DNA from: DASSUW01 sp963844405
GTDB lineage: Bacteria; Actinomycetota; Thermoleophilia; Solirubrobacterales; Solirubrobacteraceae
Direction: 5' to 3'
DNA length: 64,000 bases
NCBI GenBank assembly: GCA_963844405.1
Contig: CAWJNZ010000010.1
Span: 1 to 64,000, forward strand
Part shown: piece after piece, positions 37,698 to 45,962 of the stretch
How positions within the stretch are numbered: position 1 is the first letter of the stretch
Layout: each line of letters starts with the position of its first letter
Program-made: the position numbers and the translations under genes
The notes under the pieces: generated by a model
The model's database searches: none
What the model was told of the DNA's origin: nothing
Seen by the model: the letters and a program-made list of their open reading frames with translations, nothing else

Positions 37698-38317
37698 GCT
37701 CCCAGCTCCTGCCGCAGCGCGGCCACCTCGGCGCGCAGCTCGGCGACCTCGCGCTCGAGCCGGTCGAGGCGGTCGTCACCGGGGGGCGGCGCCGCGGGGG
37801 CGGGGGCGGGGCCGGGGGCCGGTTCCTCACCCTCGGCGCCGAGCAGGTGCCCGTAGCGGTCCTCGCGCTGGCCGGGCCGGCGGTCGTAGCGGGCCACCAG
37901 CTCACGCTCCATCAGCCGCTCGATCACGGCGTGCAGCGCGCCCGAGTCCGGGAAGTGGTGCAGGCGCTCGGTGCGCTGGAGCAGCTCGCCGGGCGTCTGC
38001 GGCCCGCGCAGCATCATCACCGCCAGCAGGGCCTGCTCCTCGGGGCCGATCTGCAGCGCCTCGTCGAGCAGGTGGCGGTACTTGGAGGCGCGGCTGCCGT
38101 GGTAGCTGGTCAGCCGCGTGAAGCCGCGGCGGCGGAGGCGCTCGAGGGCGTCGCGGATCGTCGCCTCGTCGTAGGCGACGACCGGGTCGCGGTTGGTGCT
38201 CTGGTTGGTCGCCGCCCGCAGGGCGTTGAGGGTCAGCGGATAGGTGTCGGGCGTCGTGCGCTGCTTCTCGAGCAGGGAGCCGAGGACGCGCAGCTCTTCG
38301 GGGCTCAGGTCATGCAC
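37694..38317 (-). CDS. YceH family protein (UPF0502, DUF480)
   Basis: A 207-residue protein with two winged-helix domains: SPEELRVLGSLLEKQRTTPD, YPLTLNALRAATNQSTNRDP and ALLAVMMLRGPQTPGELLQRT are the family signatures. A Pro-rich linker leads to a C-terminal coiled coil (DRLEREVAELRAEVAALRQE) of the usual type. A nucleic-acid-binding role is likely but unproven. The GTG at 38317 is favoured by TAGGCT seven bases upstream. It is co-transcribed with the alpha/beta hydrolase. Confidence 0.88.
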   Translation of the reverse strand: MHDLSPEELRVLGSLLEKQRTTPDTYPLTLNALRAATNQSTNRDPVVAYDEATIRDALERLRRRGFTRLTSYHGSRASKYRHLLDEALQIGPEEQALLAVMMLRGPQTPGELLQRTERLHHFPDSGALHAVIERLMERELVARYDRRPGQREDRYGHLLGAEGEEPAPGPAPAPAAPPPGDDRLDRLEREVAELRAEVAALRQELGA

Positions 38318-38324
38318 GTCGCGC

Positions 38325-38330
38325 AGCCTA
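38325..38330 (-). promoter_or_regulatory. -10 element TAGGCT, leaderless start
   Basis: TAGGCT on the minus strand, 7 bases before the GTG at 38317. It lies across the end of the upstream membrane-protein gene. Confidence 0.45.
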
Positions 38331-39095
38331 CGCGGCCCTCCACACGAGCATGGCGCTGATCGCGGCCATGACCGCGGCGACGGCGGCGAGCAGCAGCGCC
38401 TCCTCCGCGCGGGCCAGTCCGACGATCAGCACCACGAGGCCGATCACGTGGGCCTCGAGCGGGATCCGCGCCGCCCGCCGGCTGTCGTAGAGCGCCACCG
38501 ACAGCCACACGCCGCCGTAGACGGCGAACACGGCGGCCGTGATCCGGGCGGTCAGCGGGGTGAGCGAGTACGGCCACGCGTCGATCGCCAGGTCCGGGAC
38601 GACGAAGACCACGAAGCCGGCCGCCACGATCGCCGCACCGGCGGCGCCGAGCACGATCCTCACGGCGCGCGGCAGCGGCAGCCCGCCGATCGGGCCGCGG
38701 TTGCGCAGGTAGAGCAGCGGGACGGCGATCGGCGTGACGACGTAGAGCGCCGCCCACGCGGCGAACGGGAGGCTGTCCTCGTGGAAGCGGTCGAGGTGGA
38801 TGACCGTGGCGACGGCGGCCATCCAGACGAAGAGCGCGATCGGCGCGAAGCCGGCCGCCACCCGCTCCCATGGCGCGCCGAACAGCACGCGCGCGAAGAA
38901 GTACGCGCCGGCCGCGTAGATCGACCCCAGCACCATCGCCGTCACCGGCGGCTGGATCGTCCACGCCCACAGCGTGTCGGTGCGGTCGGGATAGAACGCG
39001 AGCAGCTGCGCCGCGTCGATGAGGATCAGCACCAGGAAGCCCGCCACGGCCCGCGTGAGGAGGTCGGTCGATTGTGCGGTTGGCACGCTGTTCAC
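38328..39095 (-). CDS. Multi-pass membrane protein of unknown function
   Basis: A 255-residue protein with about seven hydrophobic segments (for example AVAGFLVLILIDAAQLLAF, APIALFVWMAAVATVIHL, AAGAAIVAAGFVVFVVP, HVIGLVVLIVGLA). The pattern resembles small uncharacterised actinobacterial membrane proteins. No transporter or enzyme motif is recognised. It starts with GTG, head-to-head with the LuxR-type regulator 32 bases away, so shared regulation is possible. Confidence 0.7.
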   Translation of the reverse strand: MNSVPTAQSTDLLTRAVAGFLVLILIDAAQLLAFYPDRTDTLWAWTIQPPVTAMVLGSIYAAGAYFFARVLFGAPWERVAAGFAPIALFVWMAAVATVIHLDRFHEDSLPFAAWAALYVVTPIAVPLLYLRNRGPIGGLPLPRAVRIVLGAAGAAIVAAGFVVFVVPDLAIDAWPYSLTPLTARITAAVFAVYGGVWLSVALYDSRRAARIPLEAHVIGLVVLIVGLARAEEALLLAAVAAVMAAISAMLVWRAA

Positions 39096-39111
39096 GGCGC
39101 AGGGGGTCGAT

Positions 39112-39117
39112 TAGGGT
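39112..39117 (+). promoter_or_regulatory. -10 element TAGGGT before the LuxR-type regulator
   Basis: TAGGGT lies 10 bases before the GTG at 39128, inside the 32-base divergent region. The surrounding bases resemble those at the kinase promoter (31000-31010). Confidence 0.4.
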
Positions 39118-39127
39118 CGAGCGGGAA

Positions 39128-42112
39128 GTGGCGACCGTAACGCAGGTGCAGAAGCGATTCATAGGGCGCCGCTCGGAGCTCGCGGCGGTCGACGAGACGC
39201 TCGACGGCCTGCGCTCCGGCCGCGCGCGCTGGCTGGTGGTGAGCGGCGAGCCGGGGATCGGCAAGACGCGGCTGCTCGGGCAGCTCGCCGAGCGGGCGGG
39301 CGAGCGGCGGTTCCCGGTCTTCGTGGGGCGCGGCGCCGAGCTCGAGCGCGAGCTGCCGTTCGCGATCTGGGTCGACGCTTTGGACGACCACGTGGCCGGG
39401 CTGGGCGAGCGCAAGCTCGAGGCCCTGGTCGGCGAGCGGGTGGGCGAGCTGGCGCGGGTGCTGCCGTCGGCGGCGCCCGGGGCGGCGTCCTTCGGCGCGG
39501 GCGGGCTGCAGGACGAGCGCTTCCACGCCTACCGGGCGGTGCGGGCGCTGTTGACGCGGCTCGCCATGGGCCATCCGATCGTCCTGATGCTCGACGACGT
39601 CCACTGGGCCGACGACGCCTCGCTCGAGCTGATCGCCCACCTGCTGCGGCGGCCGCCGCCGGCGCAGGTGCTGATCGTGCTCGCGTTCCGCGCGGGGCAG
39701 GTGCCGAACAGCCTGCTGGCCGCCTGGATGCCGCCTCACGCGACGGGCTCGTGGGCGAGATCGGGCTCGGGCCGCTGAGCGAGGCGGAGGCCGACGCGCT
39801 GCTGGGCGTCGCGCAGCCGGCGCTCTATCGCCAGAGCGGCGGGAACCCGTTCTACCTCGAAGAGCTGGCGCGGGCGCCCGTGGTGGCCGCCGCCGTGCCG
39901 GGCTCGGATCAGGTGGGCGTCCCGCCCGCGGTGGCCGCCGCCATGGGGCAGGAGATCCGCGGGCTGCCGGAGGGCGCCCGGCGGCTCGGGTGGGGCGCCG
40001 CGGTGGCGGGCGAGCCGTTCGACCTGGACCTCGCCGCCGCGGCGGCCGGGATGGACGAGCGCTCGGCGCTGGCGGCGATCGACCAGCTGCTGGCCGCCAA
40101 CCTCGCCGGCCCCACCGAGGTCGCGCGCCGCTACCGCTTCCGCCACCCCCTGGTCCGCCGCGCGGTCTACGACGGCGCCGGCGAGGCGTGGCGGCTCGAG
40201 GCGCACGCGCGCGCGGCGGCGGCGCTGGCCGACCGGCCGGGCACGCTGTCCGCGCGAGCGCATCACGTGGAGCGCTCGGCCCGCGTCGGCGACGAGGCCG
40301 CCGCCGCGGTGCTCGAGCAGGCCGGCCACCAGGCCGCCGCCCGCGCACCGGCCGTCGCCGCGCGCTGGTTCGAGGCCGCCCTGCGGTTGCTCGGCGCGCC
40401 CGTCGATGCAGCCGGTCCCGCCGGCCTCGTGCCCCCCGGCCTGCCCGGCCCCGTCGGTCTCGCCCCGCCCGGCCCCGCCGGTCTCGCCCCGCCCGGCCCC
40501 GTCGACGTCGACCCCGGTCGCCGGCTCGCGTTGCTCGTCCCGCTCGCGGGCGCGCTCGCCGCCACCGGCCGCCTCGAGCGGGCGTTGGAGACGCTGGTCG
40601 AGGCGCTCGCGCTCGTCGCGCTGCCCGACCTGCGCGTCCGCCTGATCGCGGCGTGCGCGGCGTGCGAGAACCTGCTCGGCCGCCACGCCGCCGCCCACGC
40701 TCGCCTGCTCGCCGCGCTCGAGGCGCTCGAAGACCCGCGCAGCGCGGCCGCCGCCGCCCTCCACGCCGAGCTCGCCGCCGACGCGCTCTACGACAGCGAC
40801 TTCGAGGCGATGCACCGGTGGGCGAGCCGCGCCGGCGAGACGGCGCGGGCGCTCGACGACCGCGGCCTCGAGGCGCTCGCCACGGCGCTCCTGTGCTTCG
40901 CCGAGTACAACCTCGGCCACGCCGAGGCCGCCGCGGCTGCGGGCGACCGCGCCGCGGCGCTGATCGACGCGCTGCCCGACGACCAGCTGATGCTGCGGCT
41001 CGACGCGCCGTACTACTTCGGCTTCGCGGCGTACTTCTGCGAGCGCTACGACCTGGCGATCCAGCACCTGCGGCGCGGCATCAACCTCTCGCGGGCGATC
41101 GGGCAGGGCCAGTTCGTGATCCCGATGATGGTCGGGCTCGCCCACGCGCTGGAGACGCGCGGGGCGCTCGAGGAGGCGGCCGAGACCGCCGACGCCGCCG
41201 TCGAGGCGGCGCGGCTGAGCCGGCAACCGCCAGCTCGTGGGCTTCGCGCTCGTGGCGGAGGCGTGGACGGCGGCCGCGCTCGGCGACAGCGAGCGCGCGC
41301 GGGTGGCGGGCGACGAGGCGGTCGCGCTGCTCGACGGGCTCGACGACAGCGTCCTCACGCGCGGGACCCACGCCCACCTCGGCGTCATGTGGTCCGACCT
41401 CGGCGAGGTCGATCGCTGCCTGGCCGCCTTCCGCGCCGTCGGCCTGCCCGACTTCCCGTCGATCGAGCCGGGCCGGCGGGCGTGGCTGTACGCGGCGCTG
41501 GCGCGCGCCGAGCTGGCGCGCGGCGACCGCGCGGCCGCTGCCGCGTGGGCGGACCGCAGCGAGGAGACCGTCCGCGTCCTCGGGCTGCCGTTGGCCGAGG
41601 CCTGGCTCCTGCACGCGCGTGCCGCGATCGCGCTCGACGGCGGCGAGGCTGACGCGGCCGCCGCCCTCGCGCTCGACGCCGCGGCGCGAGCCGAGTCCGT
41701 CGACGCGCTGCTCCCGGCCGCGCGCTGCCGGACGCTGGCCGGCGTCGCCCTGGCCGCCGCGGGGCGGCGCGACGAGGGCGTGCGCGAGCTCACCCGCGCC
41801 GAGGCCGAGCTCTCCCAGCTCGGCGCGGCCCGCCACCGCGACGAGGCCGCGCGCGAGCTGCGCCGGCTCGGCGAGCGCGTCTCCGCGCGCCAGCGCCGCG
41901 GTGGCGGCGAGGGCCTCGACGCCCTGTCCGGCCGCGAGCGCGAGATCGCCGAGCTCGTGGCCGAGGGCCGCACGAACCGCGAGATCGGCGAGCAGGTCTT
42001 CCTGTCCGAGAAGACCGTCGAGGGCCACCTCACCCGCATCTTCGCCAAGCTCGGCGTCACCTCCCGGGTCGAGGTCGCCGAGGCCATCGGCCGAGCCCGC
42101 GCCACCACCTAA
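39128..42112 (+). CDS. LuxR-family regulator with AAA ATPase (LAL-type), frameshifted
   Basis: A large regulator of about 994 residues. The N-terminus has FIGRRSELAAVDETL, a Walker A motif SGEPGIGKTRLL and Walker B VLMLDDVHWADD. The middle is TPR-like helical sequence, and the C-terminus is a LuxR HTH (LSGREREIAELVAEGRTNRE, FLSEKTVEGHLTRIFAKLGV). Frame is lost at ~39721-39724 (one base missing; restoring it gives AALDAASRDGLVGEIGLG) and again at ~41220 (one extra base; restoring gives LSGNRQLVGFALV). A low-complexity Gly/Leu/Ala/Pro insert (GLAPPGPA repeats) sits at about residues 425-460. The family activates catabolic or secondary-metabolite genes; the target here is unknown. The stop abuts a 21-bp tandem repeat. 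Confidence 0.88.
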
Positions 42113-42256
42113 AGGGACAGTCCCTCAATGTTGAGGGCCTGTCCCTCAATGTGAAGGGCCTGTCCCTCAACGTGAAGGGCCTGTCCCTCAATGTGAAGGG
42201 ACTGTCCCTCAACGTGAAGGGCCTGTCCCTCAACGTGAAGGGCCTGTCCCCTTTGT
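42113..42256. repeat. 21-bp tandem repeat array, six full copies plus one partial
   Basis: The core TCCCTCAA recurs exactly every 21 bases at 42121, 42142, 42163, 42184, 42205 and 42226, and TCCC again at 42247. Copies differ mainly by C/T before the GTGAA and by GGGCC versus GGGAC. The first copy contains AGGGACAGTCCCT and CCCTCAATGTTGAGGG, both palindromic. The array begins immediately after the regulator stop and ends about 80 bases before the sigma factor start. It could be a 3' hairpin array or a recombination hotspot. Confidence 0.9.
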
Positions 42257-42295
42257 GAGGGGGGTTGAGGGTTTCGAGGGGGTGGTCCAGGGGGT

Positions 42296-42315
42296 CCCCC
42301 CGTAGTTGCGGGGGG
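42296..42315 (+). other. C6/G6 hairpin upstream of the sigma factor
   Basis: Six C and six G residues flank an 8-base loop (gtagttgc), 24 bases before the sigma factor ATG. It may attenuate readthrough from the repeat region; there is no T-run. Confidence 0.35.
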
Positions 42316-42339
42316 ATGGCGCTGGGAGCTTGCGGCTCC

Positions 42340-42885
42340 ATGACGACGCTTGCTCTCGCCGCTCCCCGATACGGCCTCTCCGCCCGCCTCGAGAGCGCCC
42401 CCGCGGCCGCCCCCCACGTCCTCGACGCCAACCGCCTCGGCGACCACCTCGACCGCCTGTACCGAGCCGCCCTCGGCATGACCGGCTCGCCGGCCGACGC
42501 AGAGGACCTCGTCCAGGACGTCTGCGTGCGCGTGCTGGCCAAGCCGCGCCTGGTCACCAACGGCGACGACCTCGGCTACCTCCTGCGCGTCCTCCGCAAC
42601 ACCTTCGTCTCGAACTACCGCGCCTCCTCCCGCCGGCCGGCGATCGCGACGGCGCCCGAGGACATGGAGCGCTTCGAGGCCCGCAACGGCTCCGACCCCG
42701 AGCGCGCGCTCGAGGCCAGCGAGCTGTACGCGAAGATCGCCGAGCTGCCCGAGCACCAGCGCGACGCGCTCGTCGCCGTCGACCTGCTCGGCCTCTCCTA
42801 CAAGGAGGCCGCCGCGCACCTCGACGTCCCCACCGGGACGATCATGAGCCGTCTGTTCCGGGCTCGCCAGGCGCTCGCCGCCTGA
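42340..42885 (+). CDS. ECF-type RNA polymerase sigma factor
   Basis: A 181-residue sigma-70 family factor. Region 2 is GDHLDRLYRAALGMTGSPAD followed by AEDLVQDVCVRVLA, and region 4 is LPEHQRDALVAVDLLGLSYK followed by EAAAHLDVPTGTIMSRLFRAR. Region 3 is absent, as in ECF factors. The ATG at 42340 is chosen because region 2 homology begins soon after; an upstream in-frame ATG at 42265 is in repeat-derived sequence. No anti-sigma factor is adjacent. The next gene, after a duplicated 24-bp element, is a DUF6345-like exported protein, a plausible target. Confidence 0.87.
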   Translation: MTTLALAAPRYGLSARLESAPAAAPHVLDANRLGDHLDRLYRAALGMTGSPADAEDLVQDVCVRVLAKPRLVTNGDDLGYLLRVLRNTFVSNYRASSRRPAIATAPEDMERFEARNGSDPERALEASELYAKIAELPEHQRDALVAVDLLGLSYKEAAAHLDVPTGTIMSRLFRARQALAA

Positions 42886-42930
42886 CCACGACGCCAGAGT
42901 CACGCCTGACCAGGACGCCAAAGTCACGCC
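42883..42930 (+). repeat. Two tandem copies of a 24-bp element
   Basis: Adjacent 24-base copies (42883-42906 and 42907-42930) differ at two positions. Each begins TGACCA and ends AGTCACGCC. The first includes the sigma factor stop codon. The position, 63-110 bases before the exported protein gene, suits a regulator or sigma recognition site, but it could simply be a short duplication. Confidence 0.7.
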
Positions 42931-42992
42931 AAGGTTCGGCCAAAGCCCTGGCCGCAAGGTGGTGCGCCCCGCACCCACCTCCAGGAGAGAGA

Positions 42993-44798
42993 ATGAACCG
43001 AACCACCGTCGCCGCCCTCATCGGGTCCGGCGCCGCACTGTTCCTCGCGCAGCCCGCCGTGGCCGCCGAGACGGCCCCGCTCTATCGGGTCACGCAGGAA
43101 GGCATGACCGCCCAGGAGAGCGCGAAGCTCTCCGAGGCGTACCGGATCCCGAACGCGCTGCACGAGGACGGCGCCTTCGGCTACGTCGGCGAGGACCTCG
43201 CCCACGTGCCGACGGTGGACCTCGGCACCAGCAAGGACGAGTCCGGCCGCCCGACCACCTCCGAGGGCCTCGACCGGCGAGCGCTGTCGCTGCTCAAGCC
43301 GATCGGCGCGACCGACGCGCTCGAGCGGGCCTCGAAGCTGACCGAGCTGCTGGGCCTGACCAACCTCGAGCTGAACCCGAAGGTCTCGCACGCGAAGCTC
43401 ACGCTCTCCGACCGCGCCGGCAACGTCACGAGCCAGCACGCGCTCGACACGACGGTGTCGCACGAGGTCAAGCTGGCCGGCCTCCCCGCCACCGGCCAGG
43501 GCGCCAAGCTCCGGATCACGTTCGGTCCTGACGGCAAGGTGACCCAGCTCTCGAGCACGCTGCGCAAGCTCGAGCCCGCCGGCGACGCGCCGGTCATCCC
43601 CTCCGACCAGGCCCGCGAGGCCTGCGAGAAGCTCTACGACGACGGCGTGCGCCAGGGCGAGCCGACGCTCGGCTACCTGCTGCCCGCGCTCGGCGCCGTG
43701 GAGACGATCTACCCCGTCTACACCTGCAACCCCGACAGCGAGCGCGGCGACCAGGCGCACCGTCAGGTGCCGGCCGTCGAGGGCGTCGGCCCGAAGGCGG
43801 CGATCAGCGTCGAGCGCAGCGGCGAGAAGCTGCTCGGCCGCGTCGTCGAGGCGGCCGGTGACGGCTCCGTCTACAAGTGGTCGTCGTCCAGCACCGTGCT
43901 GAGCGAGAACGAGGGCGAGCAGATCGCCTACGAGCGCCTCGCGCGCGGCAAGACGACCTCCGCCGAGACCCTCACCCTCGAGGTCACCGACCGCAACGGC
44001 CTCTCGGCCACCGCCTCCGTGACGCTCGAGCAGGACGGCTCCGACACCGCGGCGACCACCGCGGGCGGCGGCGGCTTCGGCAAGCTGGCCGTCGGCCCCA
44101 CCGACGTCGGCATCGAGCAGACCGTCGACGAGTGGCAGTGCGCGCAGGACAGCGCCATCGGCTTCAAGAACGTGATGGCCGCGCACAGCATCCCGACCGC
44201 CTTCGACTGGCGCGGCTTCGCCGCCTTCGAGAAGGACTTCAAGAGCCAGGCGCTCGGCGGCTGGGATCACCTCTACGTCGACAACGTCGACGCCCAGTGG
44301 TACACCGGCCACGGCTGGTCCGGCGGCTTCACGTTCAAGAGCGCGGTCGACGACACGGAGATCACGCCGGCTGACGCCCGCTGGGGCGACCGCGACCTCG
44401 AGTGGATGCAGCTCGAGTCCTGCCAGGTGCTGCGCGACACCAACGGCTTCCACAACTACTTCGGCCGCTGGGGCGGCGCCGTGGACGGCCTGCACATGCT
44501 GAACGGCTTCCACACCAACGCGTACTGCGTCGGCGGCGGCACGGGCGGCACGTTCGCGAGCTACCTGTTCCCGCGCCAGATCCTGTGGATCACGCTGCCG
44601 GCCCTCACGGTCCGCAACGCCTGGGCGCAGATGGCGATCGACAAGGAGCCCAGCGGCGTCGTCTACCGCTCGATGGGCAACATCGGCTCCGGCGGGGTCA
44701 CCAACATCGGCGACCACTTCTGGGGCCAGGGCTCGACCGGGCCCGACATCTCGGTCGCCGGCCGCACCGGCCAGTGGTCGATCACCGGCACCGTCTGA
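42993..44798 (+). CDS. Exported DUF6345-like protein
   Basis: A 601-residue protein with signal peptide MNRTTVAALIGSGAALFLAQ (cleaved near AVAAE) and a good AGGAGAGA ribosome site. The N-terminal half has YRVTQEGMTAQESAKLSEAYRIP-like sequence typical of a propeptide or PepSY-like region. The C-terminal ~230 residues (from VGIEQTVDEWQC) contain HLYVDNVDAQWYTGHGWSGG, LEWMQLESCQVL and GRWGGAVDGLHMLNGFHTNA. This resembles DUF6345, a family with caspase/peptidase-like Trp-His-Gly and Cys positions. A protease role is possible but unproven. It lies downstream of an ECF sigma factor and ends at a strong terminator. Confidence 0.75.
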   Translation: MNRTTVAALIGSGAALFLAQPAVAAETAPLYRVTQEGMTAQESAKLSEAYRIPNALHEDGAFGYVGEDLAHVPTVDLGTSKDESGRPTTSEGLDRRALSLLKPIGATDALERASKLTELLGLTNLELNPKVSHAKLTLSDRAGNVTSQHALDTTVSHEVKLAGLPATGQGAKLRITFGPDGKVTQLSSTLRKLEPAGDAPVIPSDQAREACEKLYDDGVRQGEPTLGYLLPALGAVETIYPVYTCNPDSERGDQAHRQVPAVEGVGPKAAISVERSGEKLLGRVVEAAGDGSVYKWSSSSTVLSENEGEQIAYERLARGKTTSAETLTLEVTDRNGLSATASVTLEQDGSDTAATTAGGGGFGKLAVGPTDVGIEQTVDEWQCAQDSAIGFKNVMAAHSIPTAFDWRGFAAFEKDFKSQALGGWDHLYVDNVDAQWYTGHGWSGGFTFKSAVDDTEITPADARWGDRDLEWMQLESCQVLRDTNGFHNYFGRWGGAVDGLHMLNGFHTNAYCVGGGTGGTFASYLFPRQILWITLPALTVRNAWAQMAIDKEPSGVVYRSMGNIGSGGVTNIGDHFWGQGSTGPDISVAGRTGQWSITGTV

Positions 44799-44811
44799 GA
44801 CGCTGACCAAT

Positions 44812-44840
44812 GGAGGGCCGCCCGCATCGGGCGGCCCTCC
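44812..44840 (+). terminator. Strong GC hairpin terminator
   Basis: A perfect 12-bp stem (GGAGGGCCGCCC / GGGCGGCCCTCC) with a 5-base loop GCATC, 14 bases after the stop of the DUF6345-like gene. It lacks a long T-run, as is usual in high-GC genomes. Confidence 0.8.
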
Positions 44841-44867
44841 GCACTGGACGGGGATCGCTCACCGGGA

Positions 44868-44873
44868 TAGGGT
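44868..44873 (+). promoter_or_regulatory. -10 element TAGGGT, leaderless start
   Basis: TAGGGT lies 7 bases before the ATG at 44881, just after the terminator. It would drive the three-gene DyP operon. Confidence 0.55.
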
Positions 44874-44880
44874 CGCCTCG

Positions 44881-45432
44881 ATGGCCAACGTCGAGGGCAG
44901 GGCGACGGCGATCACCGTCATAAGCCCGTACAAGCGCTCCGGGCGCATCCTGCTGCCGATCGTGTTCTGGGTCGGGCGGCACGTGACGGCGACGCTGAAG
45001 AAGCTCCAGATGCTGTCGTTCATCCACTACGCGCGGTGGGTGATGGTCAAGCAGTTCCCCGACGGCGGGAGCGGCGAGCGCCTCAACTACCCGTACCTGC
45101 TGTTCGAGAGCAACTTCAACGGGAGCTGGGACCAGTACATCGACGCGTTCTCCGAGGTCGTCCCCGCCCGGATGAAGGGCATCTGGGGGACGTCGTACGG
45201 CTTCCCGGGCCCGATCCCGGTCGAGCCGTTCAAGGACTACATCCGCGCCAACGAGTACGTCGCGAACCACTACTACAACGCGTACCCGGGCTCGACGACC
45301 ACCGAGATCATCTCGGCCGCCAAGGTCGCCGAGGCGGTCGACGAGCTGCGCCGGCGGGCGCCGTCGCTGGACGCCGCGGCGTTCAAGGCCGCGTACGAGG
45401 ACATGCTGACCGCGATCCAGCACGACCTATGA
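44881..45432 (+). CDS. Uncharacterised protein, paralogue of the next gene (DyP operon)
   Basis: A 183-residue soluble protein. Its most recognisable stretch is PYLLFESNFNGSWDQYI, which aligns with PRLLFTSNFDGDLDRYL in the next gene, followed in both by WG...YGFPG/RGYPG and a helix with the NEYVANHYYNAYPG or HQLEAALFFAAYG pattern. The two are paralogues of ~180 residues each. Their predicted alternation of strands and helices would fit a ferredoxin-like alpha-beta barrel, the fold also used by DyP peroxidases, but this is inference. First gene of a three-gene unit; leaderless start. No known family is named with confidence. Confidence 0.65.
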   Translation: MANVEGRATAITVISPYKRSGRILLPIVFWVGRHVTATLKKLQMLSFIHYARWVMVKQFPDGGSGERLNYPYLLFESNFNGSWDQYIDAFSEVVPARMKGIWGTSYGFPGPIPVEPFKDYIRANEYVANHYYNAYPGSTTTEIISAAKVAEAVDELRRRAPSLDAAAFKAAYEDMLTAIQHDL

Positions 45433-45962
45433 GCCGCAACGTCTCCGGCCAGGCGTACGCGCTGACGGTGCTGACCCCGATCCTCGACGGCCACGCGACG
45501 GAGCTGACCGCCCACCTCGACGCTCTGCCCGAGGGCGAGGCCAGCCCGCTCGCGCGCGTGCCCGGCACCCACCTCGGGCGCTGGGTGGTGATCGACGACG
45601 TCAAGTACATGGGCCACGGCCAGCGGCATCGCGACAAGCTGAAGACCCCGCGGCTGCTGTTCACGAGCAACTTCGACGGCGACCTCGACCGCTACCTCCG
45701 GCTTCTGGAGGACGGGCTCGGCGAGGACGCCGACGCCGTCTGGGGTCACTGCCGCGGCTACCCCGGGCGCGGGGCGGACTTCGCCCCCTGGCTGAAGGCC
45801 CACCAGCTCGAGGCGGCGCTCTTCTTCGCCGCCTACGGCGCGCAGACGCTCGAGCAGGTCCACGCGAACGTCGACAAGCGCACGCGGCTGATCGAGTTCG
45901 CGCTCGAGGCCCAGGGGCTGTCGCCCGACGACCTCCGTACCCGCTTCCTGGAGCGCTTTTGA
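45429..45962 (+). CDS. Uncharacterised protein, paralogue of the preceding gene (DyP operon)
   Basis: A 177-residue protein whose ATG overlaps the previous stop (ATGA). It shares LLFxSNFxG, a WG...GYPG segment and a C-terminal helix with its neighbour. Additional features are HLGRWVVIDDVKYMGHGQRH, in the place where the first paralogue has LSFIHYARWVMVKQFPD. Its stop overlaps the TTG start of the peroxidase gene, so all three proteins are made in a coupled fashion and may form a complex. Function unknown. Confidence 0.65.
   Translation: MSRNVSGQAYALTVLTPILDGHATELTAHLDALPEGEASPLARVPGTHLGRWVVIDDVKYMGHGQRHRDKLKTPRLLFTSNFDGDLDRYLRLLEDGLGEDADAVWGHCRGYPGRGADFAPWLKAHQLEAALFFAAYGAQTLEQVHANVDKRTRLIEFALEAQGLSPDDLRTRFLERF

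Noticed and set aside
42113..42256. CRISPR array
   Set aside because: The 21-bp units are directly adjacent with no spacers and there are no cas genes.
42057..42978. Minus-strand reading frames with 7-residue repeats over the tandem array
   Set aside because: They are produced by the 21-bp repeat, lie antisense to the regulator end and sigma factor, and have no start signal or homology.
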